A stretch of DNA of 64,000 bases from Cucumis sativus (Eukaryota; Streptophyta; Magnoliopsida; Cucurbitales; Cucurbitaceae). Below the pieces are notes generated by a model. The model saw nothing but the letters and a program-made list of their open reading frames with translations, did not search any database and had not been told where the DNA came from. How positions within the stretch are numbered: the stretch's first letter is position 1; each line of letters opens with the position of its first letter. The stretch spans positions 4,960,001-5,024,000 of the forward strand of contig NC_026659.2 in assembly GCF_000004075.3 (NCBI RefSeq), given 5' to 3'. Made by a program: the position numbers and the translations under genes. This document shows, piece by piece, positions 1 to 12,875 of this stretch.

Positions 1-344
1 ACGAAGAGGTATAACATCTTGTAATGCTCTTTGTTTTTTTCCCCTCAAATTAATTGATTTAGCACAATTGATGTATAGTGGTATTCGATTCAAATCCTAA
101 GTTTTCTTTTACTTCAGTTTTGAGTAATTATTAAGTCAAGTGGGCCTTAATTAGCTTTAATTAGAATAGCAGTGAAGTCAACTTAGAGCAATTGATTGAT
201 ATAAGACTTTTTGTATGGTTGGTAGTAAAATCTTGATTCCAATGTACTTATTTTAGGCTTATTGGTAGCTAAAGATGTCAATGTTTATTCTTTTTGTATG
301 TAAACTACTCTTTAACAAAAAAAAAAAAAAAAAGGTTATAAGTT

Positions 345-530
345 AATTCTAGTGTATGAATATTACAAAGTGTATCATAACATATATATATTAGAACAAC
401 TTGTGTAATGTATATATAAAGTGTTGACTTGTTTTCATACGAGTGTAATGTATTAGAACAACTTATATAACATATATATAAAGTGTTGACTCTCTGTTTT
501 CATATGGGTGTGATGTATTAGAACAACTTT
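345..530. repeat. Imperfect tandem repeat, about 62-65 bp unit, nearly three copies
   Basis: The 12-mer ttagaacaactt recurs at 391, 453 and 518. It is flanked each time by related text (gtgtaatgta before it, tataaagtgttgac after it), giving periods of 62 and 65 bases. The copies differ by small indels. The array lies just outside the CACTA-type subterminal block and may be part of the same element or older host DNA. No coding potential is seen here. Confidence 0.75.
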
Positions 531-599
531 GTGATTGAATTGGTTAGTGTAATGACAGAGCGGCAAGAAGAAAAAAACATGTATTTTATTGTAAAAAAA

Positions 600-1155
600 A
601 TGTAGTAATTGAGAAAGATATGACATAAAAAAATGTCATAGTAAAAAATGTCATAATATATGAATTCGTGACACTTTGTAACTGTCATCAATATCGAAAT
701 AATGACATTTTAATTTTATAAAAACTGTTACGAATGACATATCCTCAACAGAAAAAAAAGTCATAATATACGAATTTGTGACATTTTGTAACTATCGTTA
801 ATATTGAAAAAAAATGACATTTAATTTTATAAAAATGGTCACCATTGACATATCCTTGACAGAAAAAAAAAAATGTCATAATATACGAATTCGTGACATT
901 TTATAACTGTCGTCAATATGCAAAAGATGACAGTCATTCGTTGTCATGAAAATAAATAATAGTAGTTATTTGTTGTCATAAAATATTAAATAATGACGTT
1001 TATTTTCTGTTATGAAAACACTTATTGTGACAAATTTTTAAAACTGTCTTCGATGGTTTGTCCACAACAGGTGATTCTATGACTGTAAATAATTGTCACG
1101 AAATTTTATTTACGACAGAAAATAACTGACGTCATAGACCATTTTTCTTGTAGTG
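600..1155. mobile_element. One terminus of a CACTA (En/Spm-type) DNA transposon with subterminal repeats
   Basis: The segment ends at 1155 in ttcttgtagtg. Read on the minus strand this is CACTACAAGAAAAATGG, the standard terminal inverted repeat of plant CACTA elements. Inside the end are many short copies of a tgacat/tgtcat motif in both orientations, for example near 620-660, 700-760, 820-880 and 925-985. Such arrays are the subterminal repeats that a CACTA transposase binds. Longer units such as cataatatacgaatt...gtgacatttt repeat about every 120 bases between 650 and 910. No transposase coding sequence is visible and the matching left end is not in the window. This is either a non-autonomous copy or the edge of a larger element lying to the left. 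The start coordinate is approximate. Confidence 0.75.
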
Positions 1156-4100
1156 CTGATTCTTAACACGTGACATTTGTGTTTCATTTTTATTTTATTG
1201 CCTAACTTGATATTTTCTTTGTAAAAACATTTTATTTTTGTTTGTTAAGTATCTTCATTTTCAATTGATTAATTTTCCTCCCGATTGTTGTTTAAGATTA
1301 AACTTATAAATAGTTCTTAAAATGTAATATTATAATGATTGTTAGACAATTCTACTTTGCAATCACTTGAAAATTAAATTAAATATACTACATTGGTTTA
1401 CCATGCTAAATTCTAGAAACTTTGAAGGAAGAGAGTTGATGAATGAATTAAAAAACACAAATTAAGATAATGTGGCAAACCCAAAGCTTTCTTCTTATAT
1501 ACATATGCATAGATATTCTTAAAAATGTCAATTGATGAGATAATTCATCTAGAAAAGTATAAAAAAGAAAAGAAAAAAAAAAGAAATAAACAACCCACGA
1601 TCGGAAACATGCAATGAAACAGAGATATTCCTTCTTATTTGGAAGACTATCCCAACTGTGCGCAAATTGGAGATAGAAAATGGAGTTTTATAGTCATCAA
1701 TATTTAAGAATCTCTAAAGACTCATTCATTGTATTTTGTGTAAAAATCAATAACTAAATGTATTGTTAATTTTTTTCATTTAGAAGATTAACTTTTTGAT
1801 TTCATTAGCTATAAAATTGTTCATTAGTTACCATTAACATAATTAGTTGAGTAAGACAAATAAATTATTCATTATTTACATTTTAGAAGTTTGAAAGACT
1901 TTTCATTTGATTGAGTTATTAGAAGTTGGAAAGACTTTCAGTTTTGTTAAGCTATTAGTTATTCAGAAGTTACGATTAGCCTAATTAATTCATAACATTA
2001 TCTCATTTCTTCCTCAATTAACAAAAATTAAAATAAGAGATAGTATGTAAAGAGTATACTAAACCTATATTAAATTTGATGCTAATCTTACATATTCTAA
2101 TAAAACTTTTGTTACAATCTTAATCCATATTGTAAAATGGCTTATAATTAATCAAAAAACATATGAAAAGTACAGTTTACGAATTTTTCAAAAAAAGTGG
2201 AAACACTTCTCTAAGCTAAAAAAATCAAAATTGATACAACTGCTTAAGTTTCAAAATTGTTTCTTATTCTCTATTTCATTTATTAGCAACACAAATAAAT
2301 TATCCTTCCAATCTCTGTCTCTCATTTTATTTTAGACTAAAATACCATTTTAATTTTCATATTTGGAAAGTAATTTTCTATTGACATACTTGAATAAATA
2401 CCTATCACACTTTAATAATATCTCATAGATGTTTACTTAGTCCATCAGAATCTACCCGTAAAACTTTATTATATTTTAAAATATTTTATGCAATTTTGAT
2501 ATATTTAAAAACTAAAATTTTTACGAAATTAAAAATGAGTAAAAGTATATGGAGAGAAAAGAAGCAAAGTTGAATATACAAAAGCAACGTAATATTTCAA
2601 TATTGTGATGGATTTTAGGCTTATTATTGGATATTAATAGAAAGAGTGTATTTGAATAACATTTTCTATTTCTAATTTATGTCCTAAATAATTGTCCCTT
2701 TTTAGTTTATCATCATTTATAACCCTAAACCCTAAGAATGGTACATTAATTAATATGTAAATATTGAAGAATGTGGTACTAAAAAAGCAATAATTCTCAA
2801 AGTTATCACTTTCAAGCTTAAATAATTTATTACATTCAAAGGCTACAATTATGGCTTTGACTAACAAAGTAGTTCTCATAAGAATATATCTTCTTCTTTT
2901 TTTTTCTTCTTATTCTAATTTCCAAAGTTAGGTCACTTCTTTCTATTTTCTCTCTTTCTATGTTCAATATTCCTTCAATTAAAAAGAAGAAAAAGGAAAA
3001 TCACTTTGGAACCTTGCAAAAGTAAATTACTTGATTCTTATTAAAGATGGTTGAATATTCCTTTGTTTTAAGATATATGTTTGAAAATCTCAATTAATGG
3101 TGACTCTATTTATAGTAAATTGTACAAGATATTATTCTCTTTAATTTTGTAGTTGCTTTTAATTCCTCACTACTCACTACTTTAATGGAGAATTTGTGCA
3201 CATTTTCATGACAACACACCTTTTCAATTCTCTTCAATATTCAGATTTCAATTTCCCAACTTTCATTTAACAATTTCATATTTGCTTTATTAAAGAAAAA
3301 TCTCTTCAAATCCTCTTTTTCCTTTTTAGTATTTTAATTTTTGTTTCATACATTTTGAAAAGACAAGCTCAAAAGTTAAATTGTTATAAAATTATGAACC
3401 AAATTACTTCAACCACTAAATTGTTACTTATAAGTAAAAAACTTAAGATACTAAGACTGATTTTTAACAATAAATATATAATATATACAGACGTATCTAT
3501 AATTTCAAAAGTTTTAATTTATATAATATCCAATTTCATATTATTTCGTGGATTGGGTGGATATAATTCTAAACATTCTAATTAGGTGCTCTTATTAATT
3601 GTTCAACCTTAGTATTAATTTAGGTCCTTTTGGTTTAATTAAGCTTCACAAGTTATACCCTAAATTGTAATGTTTTCAACTAAAAAAATCAAATTTACTT
3701 TCCTTTTTATCTTTGTTCATTTATAAACTCTAATATATATATTTAACCAACACTATTATCCATAAATAAAAACTGCCCCAATACCATTAAAATGGTAATA
3801 TAAAAGTTTTGTTAAATTTTAGACACCAAACAAATGTATTTTTTAGAGAAAAAAACTTAATACAACTAAAAATAAATAACCCTAGACCATAAGTATATGA
3901 AATAATAAATTTAAAACATAAGCATCATATATTTAAATTTGCCAAAATTTGAAGGGACTAAATCCATAGTTTCAAATTTGTTTTTTAATTTTAATTTTTG
4001 TGAATTTTACCCCTCAATTTAAATGAAGCAACAGCTATCCTGACTAAACCATATGGTAAATTAGGTATTTGATTCTTCTCTCAACATTCCACATATAATT

Positions 4101-4530
4101 GTGATAGACTTGAAGATCATGACTTTTTTATTGCACATTTAACAATTTTCTTCTTGAATCATACAAAGAAGTATGCTCAAACTTTCCATTAAATTAAAAC
4201 ATTAGTTTCTTTTGCATTTCATTAGATTTATCCAACCAAATATTTATGCTTTCTATCGTAGTCTCATAACTTAACAATAATAAATAATGTAGAATCTTTT
4301 TATATACATCAATGTAAGTATAATTCCATTTAATTATCAATACATTATAAATTTAAAATCAAAACATATGATTATTTAAATTCTACATTTCCACAAAATT
4401 TATTATACATTTCCACAAAATTCAAAACAAAAGAATCTAAATTCCAATTAAGAAAAACAACAAATTTGCAAAAAATAAGTAATGAACAAACGAAACAAAA
4501 CCAAACCTAAGAAAAGCAAATAGATATGAT
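1156..4530. other. AT-rich intergenic DNA, no gene seen
   Basis: Only short chance reading frames, homopolymer runs and AT-rich spacer are visible. A two-unit ccctaaaccctaa stretch near 2722 looks like an interstitial telo-box but is too short to mean more. The right end (about 4250-4530) should contain the 3' untranslated region of the acyltransferase gene that follows on the minus strand. Confidence 0.6.
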
Positions 4531-6241
4531 CTAAATAAGGTGAATAAAGGGTTTTAATTTGGCAACCACCTTCTTGAGTTGATCAACCAACGAAACATAC
4601 GACACCGTTCCGTCGTTCCCCGCCAGAACCCTATACTTATCTTTTCTAGTAAAATTCGTACATTCAAATCCCAAACTTGCCGCCAACATCCTCTGCACGT
4701 GATTCGCCACCTCATGCGGGTTTTTCCCGGCCGAGCATGTTGCCTCCACCGGCAACTGGTTCAAGAACGTCACCTCATACACCGGTCGTGGGTTCATGAA
4801 GAAGAAAACCGGGTCCAACCCCTTCCATCCTCGTGCCGTAGTTGCATGGAAAAACCCAACTCGGTAATTCATAGCCACCGGTACAATTCTATCCGTTAGT
4901 TCCGCAAATAGCGCGCTGAATCTCAAGAGGAACGGTTCCCGACATGTCGTTCCCTCGGGGCAAACGACTAGGTCTCCTTTGGATAACTCTCTTTTGATCT
5001 TCTCCGCGTCGACATGTCGGATTCGGGTTAATCGCACGGTGGGGATTGGGGAAAGGATTTCGGTTAGGCGGGAGATGGAGTAGGTGACGGCGGGGACTTT
5101 GCGGCGGAGTACGGTGGCGAGGACGACGGGATCCATTAAGGTGCGGTGGGTGCAGACGAAGAGTACACCAGAGGTGGAGTTGCCTGAGAGGGGCGGCGGG
5201 GGGTGGCCTCTGACGATGACTTTTCCGCCGAAAAGGCGAGTGACGTAAGGGATGGCCCACATTGGTAGAATTATGCCGATGGTGATTCGGAGGATGGCGA
5301 GGATTATGCCGAGTGGGACCCATAGGATGATTAGCAAGGCGGTGGCCGGAGTTGGGCGGTTGACGAGGCGACCGTCGTGGAAAATGACCGGTGACGGTCG
5401 GAGATCTTGGTGACGTGGAGTGTGGTCACGAACTTGGGCGATTGTTAATGGTGAGTGCATCTGTTCCTGCGATTTTAAAAGGAGTAAAGTAGCCAAAGAA
5501 AAGTGTTAACTTTTAGTACTATCTAAGTATATATAGCTACCAATTTGCAATATCTTTTGTCTAAACCTTACAGTTAATTAAAACAAAGCTTAGTTGGAAA
5601 TCCTATTTACTCAAAAAAAAAAAAAAAAAAACATGTAACATTTAGTCTTGTTAGAGCATGCAAAAAATCGTCAAACTAACCTCACAAAGATCCAAAATGG
5701 AAGAACATGATGAAGGTCTTCCTAAACCCATAGTAGGCTGTCTTCCACCATTACCCAAGTCAAAAACCTCACAAATCTCATCAACAGCAGAACCAAATCC
5801 TCCCTCCATAAGCCCCGTCGCAAACCCGAATCGATTAAACCCGAGCTCGCACCCAATGACCTCGTCAGCAAGTAAATGCTCCTTTACAAACATCTCTACC
5901 ATAACCCTTGGCAACTTGGTCACCACCACTCGTTTGTTAAACCCGCTTGTCACTTTCCAAACATTTATATTCAAATCATCCATAAAAAACTTCGGTAAAA
6001 CTGCTCTCGAAACCGACTCGATCTCTGCCTTTCGAACACCAAACACTGCCACGAACGTTGCCAATCTCAGCCCTAACTCTTCCATCCCCGCTGCCTCAAG
6101 AAGACGTATGAGTGGCCACGAGAAGAGCAATAACGCAAAACGGATGAGACCGGAGGCCTCGAAAGCCATCAACATGAAGTAGGAGAATACATCAGAGCTC
6201 TTCAACAAAGTGCCTTCTAGCTCTGCAATTACAGACTCCAT
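4531..6241 (-). CDS. GPAT5: Glycerol-3-phosphate sn-2 acyltransferase, GPAT5/GPAT7 type (suberin synthesis)
   Basis: Two exons: 6241-5681 and 5466-4531. They are joined across a 214-base intron (donor GAG|GTTAGT, acceptor CGCAG|GAA), giving 498 residues, close to the roughly 500 usual for this family. The N-terminal half (about 1-185) is the HAD-like region. A hydrophobic stretch lies at about 228-257. The acyltransferase domain shows HRTLMD (294-299, the catalytic H-x4-D), [10 protein letters not shown] (about 356-365) and VPVAMNY (382-388). Land-plant GPATs of this group move acyl groups from acyl-CoA (omega-oxidised ones preferred) to the sn-2 position of glycerol-3-phosphate at the ER, for suberin in root, seed coat and wound tissue. 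The first phosphatase motif reads ELEGTLL instead of the DxDGT of GPAT4/6/8, so the HAD domain should be inactive and the product lysophosphatidic acid, as known for GPAT5/7. Choice between GPAT5 and GPAT7 orthology is not certain. Confidence 0.93.
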
Positions 6242-6908
6242 TTTTCCTTTGTTTTCTTGTTTTCCTTAATTTGGGTTTGTGAAAGATTATTATATCTAAT
6301 TTTTTGGATTATAAATTGTAATTGGGTTTTGGTTTCTTGCTTTGGATTGGAAATGAAAGAAGGGTTTATAAAATGGGATTGGTGTCTTCTTTTGACTGTT
6401 TTATGATTTTAATACTTATTTTAATTTTAATTTATTTGCAAGTGGGAATTTTGGCAGTTTATCAGTTTACAACTACCAACTCTCCTTTTATGCTATTTCT
6501 TCCAAATCTCACCCATATTTCTTTCTCTCTAACTTTGTAAACAAAAATTAATCTAACTCAATAAATAGATTTACATAATTTGTCTAAAAAATAAATTAAA
6601 TTACCAAACGTATTTTTAGATTTGTGTTTATTTTGTTCTTTATTACGACATCTTTGAAAATTCATAAACTTCTATAAACCAAATTTAGAGTTTAGAGTTA
6701 TTACAAAAACATAAAATTTAATTATTAAAACATAAAATGATGTAAAATGTGTAATTATGTTTTTTTAAAAAAGAAAATAAAAAATAGTAATGTCATTGGA
6801 ATATTTAGAAGAAAGAAAAAGAAAATACGGCACGGAAAATACAAAAATAACGTTGGATGACTAAACCCCAACAACCTGGGGGGAAATCAGAATTGGAATT
6901 GTTGTATG

Positions 6909-7014
6909 TACACGTGTCATCATGTAAATGGATGAGCTGGCGTGAGACTTTAGGTTTACTTAACATGGAATTATCCACATCACCCACATATACGTACGTA
7001 GGTTATCTACGTGG
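6909..7014. promoter_or_regulatory. ABRE/G-box-like cluster upstream of the GPAT gene
   Basis: The G-box/ABRE core CACGTG is at 6911-6916 (context tacacgtgtcat) and a second ACGTGG core at 7009-7014, with a tacgtacgta palindrome between them at about 6991-7000. They lie 670-770 bases upstream of the GPAT start codon. This patch (about 6830-7020) is richer in GC than the desert around it. bZIP factors, including ABA-response factors, bind such cores, and suberin genes are known to be ABA-induced. The link to this gene is an inference from position only. Confidence 0.4.
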
Positions 7015-7099
7015 AATTCATTTATATATTCAAAACCCACCACCTTTTCTTTTCTTTTTTGTTAAATTTGATTGTTTCAAATTTTATTAGAAATTTCCA

Positions 7100-10000
7100 T
7101 TCTCATTCCATGAAAGTTGTTCATCTAGCTACAATATATATATATATATATAGTATTTATTATTTATTTGCTTTTTTTTTTGGGGTTCTTTTGACCTTTT
7201 ATATTACTTTGACTATTTCATAATGAAATTAGAGAATTATTGTAGCTATTTTCTTATACTTTCTTATAGATGTTAATACCAAAATTTGACCAAAAAAGTG
7301 TACTTCATCACTAGAACACTTCTATGCTATTTGAGTTATGCTTGGTTTGAAAAATAATTCTTATTTTTAAGTTGCATTATTAAAGTTTAAGAGGTGTGGT
7401 ATTATTAAACTTTTGATTTTAAAAGACAACTAATATTAAAAATGTAATGAAATAAAATTTACAAAAAAAAAAGAAAAAGAAAAGTACTTTAAATTAAAAA
7501 AGATTAGTGATCTCTAATACTCATGCATGTTTGCTCTATTATTTGGGAGCAAACTTGATGGTTTTATTGTTTAACAAGAAATCAAACTACTATATTAAAA
7601 GGTCAAGTTTTCAATGAATAATAAAGCAAACAATAAGATCTCATGATGAATTTAATGTAATTGCAATAATTGAAAAATGACACAACCAAAGTCAAAACAT
7701 TAGTTTTATTTTACATTTCATTAATTGTTGTCTCTCTAATATATGTTACTTTTAGTCCAATGTTTTGCCATTGTTTCAAAGCTGTATCCAACTTTCATAT
7801 GATTATTTCTAGTCAAACTTTTCAGAAAAGAAAAAAAGAAGAAGAGTAAGTTCTACTCCTAAGTGTGATATTTGTTCATTAGATTTTGAAAGTGTTGCAA
7901 TCTTTGTACCAAATTAACAAAAATTAAACTAATTAAAACACTTGGTTTTACGTCTAAAGTTTGATGTATTGGACAAAGTCTATGATAGGATACTTCGGAT
8001 TTTTTTTTCATAATCTCTATAGTGTAACTAATGTTTGATAAATTATAGACTAAAACACGAATTTAGTTTCAAACTTGGAAAATTGTATATCAACTTTTAC
8101 TCAAGATATGAAATATGATCCTTTTTATGGTTTATTTACTTTTTTAATTGTAAAATTTGTATGTTTTTTACCACTTAATCTTTTTAAAATATTTTAAAAA
8201 TTAGCTAATTTGAAAACTGAGGTTGTTCAAGATTGTATTAAAATCTAGATCCAATTTTGAAATTTTAATTTTAATTAAAAAATGTATTTGATCGTAAAAT
8301 TTGAAAATATAATAGTGTATGGCAAGTTCACAATTTCTTAAAACAAAGAATACAACAAATTATTGCTTTTGAAATTAGACTTAATGGTTAATTTTTTCAA
8401 AATTTGTTTAAAATTTAAGTATATCAAACACGTTTTTAGACGTTTTCTTTGTATTTTTTGTTTTCTAAAATATAAAAACAAAAAATAAATCCCGAACCAA
8501 ATTAAACATAAAAGAAAAGATAGTTTTTGTTTAAGTAAAAAAATGGTTATCTTATCCAACTTAATTATTGCTTTTAATTTTTCTTAGTATGTTAGTTCTA
8601 GAGTTTTTTCACAATTTCTACCATTATCTATTAGCTTAAGCTTTTAGATTAGTCCTATTTTTTTACTTGTTTAGTTTTTGAAGAATATAATATCCACCGA
8701 TCTTGTTCAACATTCCTACATTAGTTTCGTGTATGTCTTGCAATCTCCCACATTCATACTATATTCAACTTTTATTTCTTTACTATATTTCCTTTTAACC
8801 AACCTTGTGTATTTTAATTTAATATAGGATATGCCACCTTTTCTCGGGACAAAGTAGTGTGCTGTTTTAGTTGAAATTTGAGTTATAACATTGTTTGTTC
8901 ATAGTAAAAACTATTTTAGTTTGAGAGAAGATAATAATAAACATTGTACTAAAAAAACGATAGATATAAAATAGTAAAATTGGTAACAAATAGTAGATAC
9001 TGTAACAAATTATTGAGTTTTGAAATAGTGTTTACTATACCTATAATTTGAAACTTTTAAAAAGTATTTACCCTAACAATAAATGGTTATTATTATAAAA
9101 TTACATAGTCTTTGCTCTAAATGCTCCTTGAATATTCAAATTTCTAAAGTCCAAAAACCATCCAACTAGAACTTTTTGACCTAGTAAAAAGATTACATAT
9201 GCTCGAAAGTAAAATCTAACCGCTTAATTTTGATGGGTATGATTAAAATACCATGTTCGTAAAAGAGAGTTGTTTTCCTATATAATTTAAAAACAAAACT
9301 TGATTCTAAAAAGAAAAAGTAGCTAGTTCATTTAGACTTAAGTTTTAAGATGTTACAATTTTACAACTCAATCTTGTTAGTTCCTCAATTTTAATAGAAG
9401 TTTTGAGAAGAATTTTAAACACATAAGTGAGAAAAAATTAAAAAAATTTCCTCAAGGTTTTGGAAAGCTATTTTTTCTTAAAATGGGATTCTTTGGAAAA
9501 ATATAATTATTTCTCCAAATTTTTATGACTTTCTACGGTATCACAATCAATTAATTTTTAATATGTTTGAAAAATATAAAGACAATAAGATACAAATACT
9601 AAATATATATTTTTTAAAAAAAAATCCTTAACATTAGGAATTAAAAAGTATATTTAGACAATAAAAATAAACATTTGGAGCCATGATGGTATATGAGTCA
9701 AGTTTTAGATTTTTAGATCATGGTTAATTGTTGTATAAAAACTATTAAAGATAATCAATAAATAAGATATTTAGATTTTTCACTCAAAACCAATTAATAG
9801 AAAATAAAATTTATTAAAATAAATACATTTAAGTAGAACTTAAAATTTAAATAAAACAAACTCAAAAGTTGAAAATGTTAAAATAAAAATTTAAAAAATC
9901 ATTTAATAATTTAAATTGTAATATAAGACATTAATATTGACTTCTAAGATGGACATATAATATCTCAATCAAACAAACTATAGTTAGGTAGATACACCAA

Positions 10001-12400
10001 AAATAAAAAGAAATCAACTATCAATTTATACTTTTTAAACTTTCCTAATTTTATTAATTTAAAGTTTAACTAATAACCAAGTCTATTTAAATTCTCAAAC
10101 TTTTATAAATTTATCGATCTATACTATACTCAATTTTGTTTCATTTGAAACAATATCGTCTAAACTTATTATTTTTATCGACTAAACCCTTAAATTTTTA
10201 TACGTAAAATCAATTTAGAGTCTCAGTTATTAATATATGATTTGGTTTTATAATTGTCTACATGTTCATCGTAGTCATTCATTTTGTTGATGCACATGAA
10301 TAATTTGCATACATATATACAATGTTAACGATGCTCTAAATTGATTCATCTATAAAATTTTACGAATTTAATTGAAACAACTATACAAGTGTAAATAAAA
10401 TTTAGGAGGTATATTGGTTAACCCTTAACTATGGTTGATTGAGATGGGCCAAGAACCGATTTGAGAGATTTGAGAAACTTGCAAGAAACCCACACCATAA
10501 AAGGTTTGAATAAGTTTTGGTAATCTTTTTTGGTAAAACTATCAATTGTGTCTATGTATGTATGTATGTGTATATATATTTATAATTTATAATTATATGA
10601 AAGGTTGGAAGGTTGTTTTGCGTAGGAAGAAAGGTAGGGTTTCCCAAAATTAGGTGAAGTTGTTAAGAGAAAACGAAGCCTTTCTACCATTTTCTTACCT
10701 TAACACAAATTCCAATGATCTTATCTTCATTTTCCTAACAACTTTTTGTCTTTGCTTTCTTCTTTTTCTCATCAATTATCTTATAGACCAACATCACAAA
10801 TATTATTGTGCTAACTCCAATGTTCATCCAACCATAACCTCTATACATATCAACCATGGAGAAGTTGCTAGAAGAACAAACTTTTTTTTATCTCATTTCT
10901 TGTTGAACCAAAAAAGAAAAAAATGAAGAAAAAATATTCTTTAGATTTGGATGAATACGTGCGTTTAGTTCTTGAGTTTATTTTTAAAATAGATATTTTT
11001 AGTTCTGAATTTATAAGTATAGACTCATTTGGTTCTCGAGTATTCAAAATGTATCTTTTTAGTGTATGAGTTTTTAAAAGTAAGTTTAAAATGTTCCTAA
11101 AATAACTTTATATTTTTATTTAAAATAATTATGTGGCATCTTAAAATTAGAAGAATAACTTCTAAAAACTATCTCTTTTCTACACCACTTTTTCTAAAAA
11201 TTTAAATATTATATAATTATTTTCAAAAAATCAAATATAAAATACTTTTAGGACCTTATAAACCCATTTTAAAAAATTCATAGTCTAAAAAAGTACATTT
11301 TGAAAACTCTAATACCAAATGGGTCTATTATATTGTTGTAAACCTAGGAACTAAAAGTGTTCAATGATATCCCTTTGAAACGAGAATGGATGAAAATAAT
11401 ATGCATAATTATTTTGAGAATAAAATTGCATTGCCAATAATCTTGTTTTAGATGAAAAATGGGTGTTGATGCTATAGGAACATGCACCCTCATTGTGGCA
11501 AAAAATAGTAGCTGGAAGCATAGTCTTAATTTGAAAATCAACTAACAATTGTTGAATTCAAACCCAATTGTTGAATTCAAACCAACTTAGATAGTAACAA
11601 CAACTCATGCTTTAATCTACCTTTCGATCCCAACTATATGTATCAAATTGTTATCATTTTATTCAACTCACAAAAGATGGCATGCATCATTTACTCCAAC
11701 TAGTATCACACCAAGTTATATGGATTATATTATTGTAAGTGACATCATGTATGCATTATTTCAATTTTACACAAATTATTGTGCCTATTAAATTTCCAAT
11801 CATCATTTTAGTGGGGAAAAAAAGCTTTCCAAACACCATTTTCTTCACTATTTCAAAGTTTTAAGGATTAAGATGAAAATTTACAAAAGTATGTTTATTG
11901 TTGAAGGTTTTAAACTAAACAAATTACAGATATAAACATACATATTGGTACTCACTAAAACTAAAAAATCAATAAATATTTTTTTTGCAATTTGTATTTT
12001 TTTTTTTAATCTATAAAAACTTGCACCCACGATAAGAATGATAAAATAGAAGCTTCACTTTGAATAAATTGTAAAAATATTTTTAAATTTACAAAATAGA
12101 AAATTTTGGAGAGAAAAAAAAAGTTGGAGCATTATCTTGAATACCTCAACCTAACTAAAAAACTTGAGTCGTAAATACACTAATGGAATAAACTTCAAAT
12201 ACATTTGTAACTAAAAAAAACTCCCCTAGCCAATCAAACCCTGTGAAAATTATAATTCCCGCTCCAAAAAAAAAAACCACCACCCTCAAATCTCCACCCA
12301 ATTTCACATCACATTCTAATGATGCAGGCATTACAAATAGCATTAAAGACATCAAATCTCGATCCACTTTGAAACCCTAGCAATTTTTTAATTTACGTTC
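7100..12400. other. AT-rich intergenic DNA, no gene seen
   Basis: There are no convincing reading frames, RNA genes or transposon ends. A 90-codon frame at 10654-10926 starts with GTG rather than ATG and matches nothing I recognise. A TA microsatellite sits near 7133-7152. Confidence 0.55.
11546..11583. repeat. Perfect 19-bp tandem duplication
   Basis: The unit caattgttgaattcaaacc at 11546-11564 is repeated exactly at 11565-11583. It looks like a recent local slippage or duplication event in non-coding DNA. Confidence 0.85.
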
Positions 12401-12408
12401 CTTTGCTT

Positions 12409-12541
12409 CACCGAAAAGCATTTTTTCGCTCCACACAAAATTACGTTTGTTAACTGAAAAGCATCCCTTCATCGTTTTCCTCCACCGAAAAGCATTCTTT
12501 CAAAAAGTATCCCTATCATCCCTTCACCGAAAAACATTCTT
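12409..12541. repeat. Cluster of short dispersed repeats (caccgaaaagcatt motif)
   Basis: The motif caccgaaaagca occurs at 12409, as caccgaaaagcattctttc at 12483, and as caccgaaaaacattcttt at 12524. A weaker copy (aactgaaaagcatccc) starts near 12452. Spacing is irregular (about 30-45 bases). The flanking sequence is richer in GC than the surroundings. Function is not recognised. Confidence 0.6.
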
Positions 12542-12875
12542 TGGGTTGTTTCGACGAACATTGAACTTTTTACATTCAACCACTCCAAAATCTCCAACCG
12601 GTTGAACAAAGTTCGAAAATCTCCAAGGTAAGTTCTTCAAGGTCTTCATACATATCAAATTCAAGTAAGGACTTAATTGGTGACTCATTTGTTGTGGCGT
12701 GATTGTAGAAAGCTTCTTTATGATTGAAATAAACATAAATTAAACACAATGTGAAAAATAATTATTTGATACAAGAGGCACAAATAAAATAATTTTTTTA
12801 AAAAATCAACTAAAATAAGTGGATAATCATAATCATGATTATAGGGATGATAAAACTTTACTTTTAAATTATTAT

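Noticed and set aside
2722..2735. ccctaaaccctaa, telomere-like repeat
   Set aside because: Only two units; short telo-boxes occur by chance or in promoters and do not show a telomere or fusion point.
4889..5323. 144-codon minus-strand frame
   Set aside because: It is the out-of-frame shadow of the GPAT exon 2; its His/Pro/Arg-rich text has no motif.
5658..6182. 174-codon plus-strand frame
   Set aside because: Antisense shadow of GPAT exon 1.
10654..10926. 90-codon plus-strand frame with a hydrophobic segment
   Set aside because: It starts at GTG, has no ATG upstream in frame, no recognised family, and lies in AT-rich DNA where Leu/Phe/Ile-rich frames arise easily.
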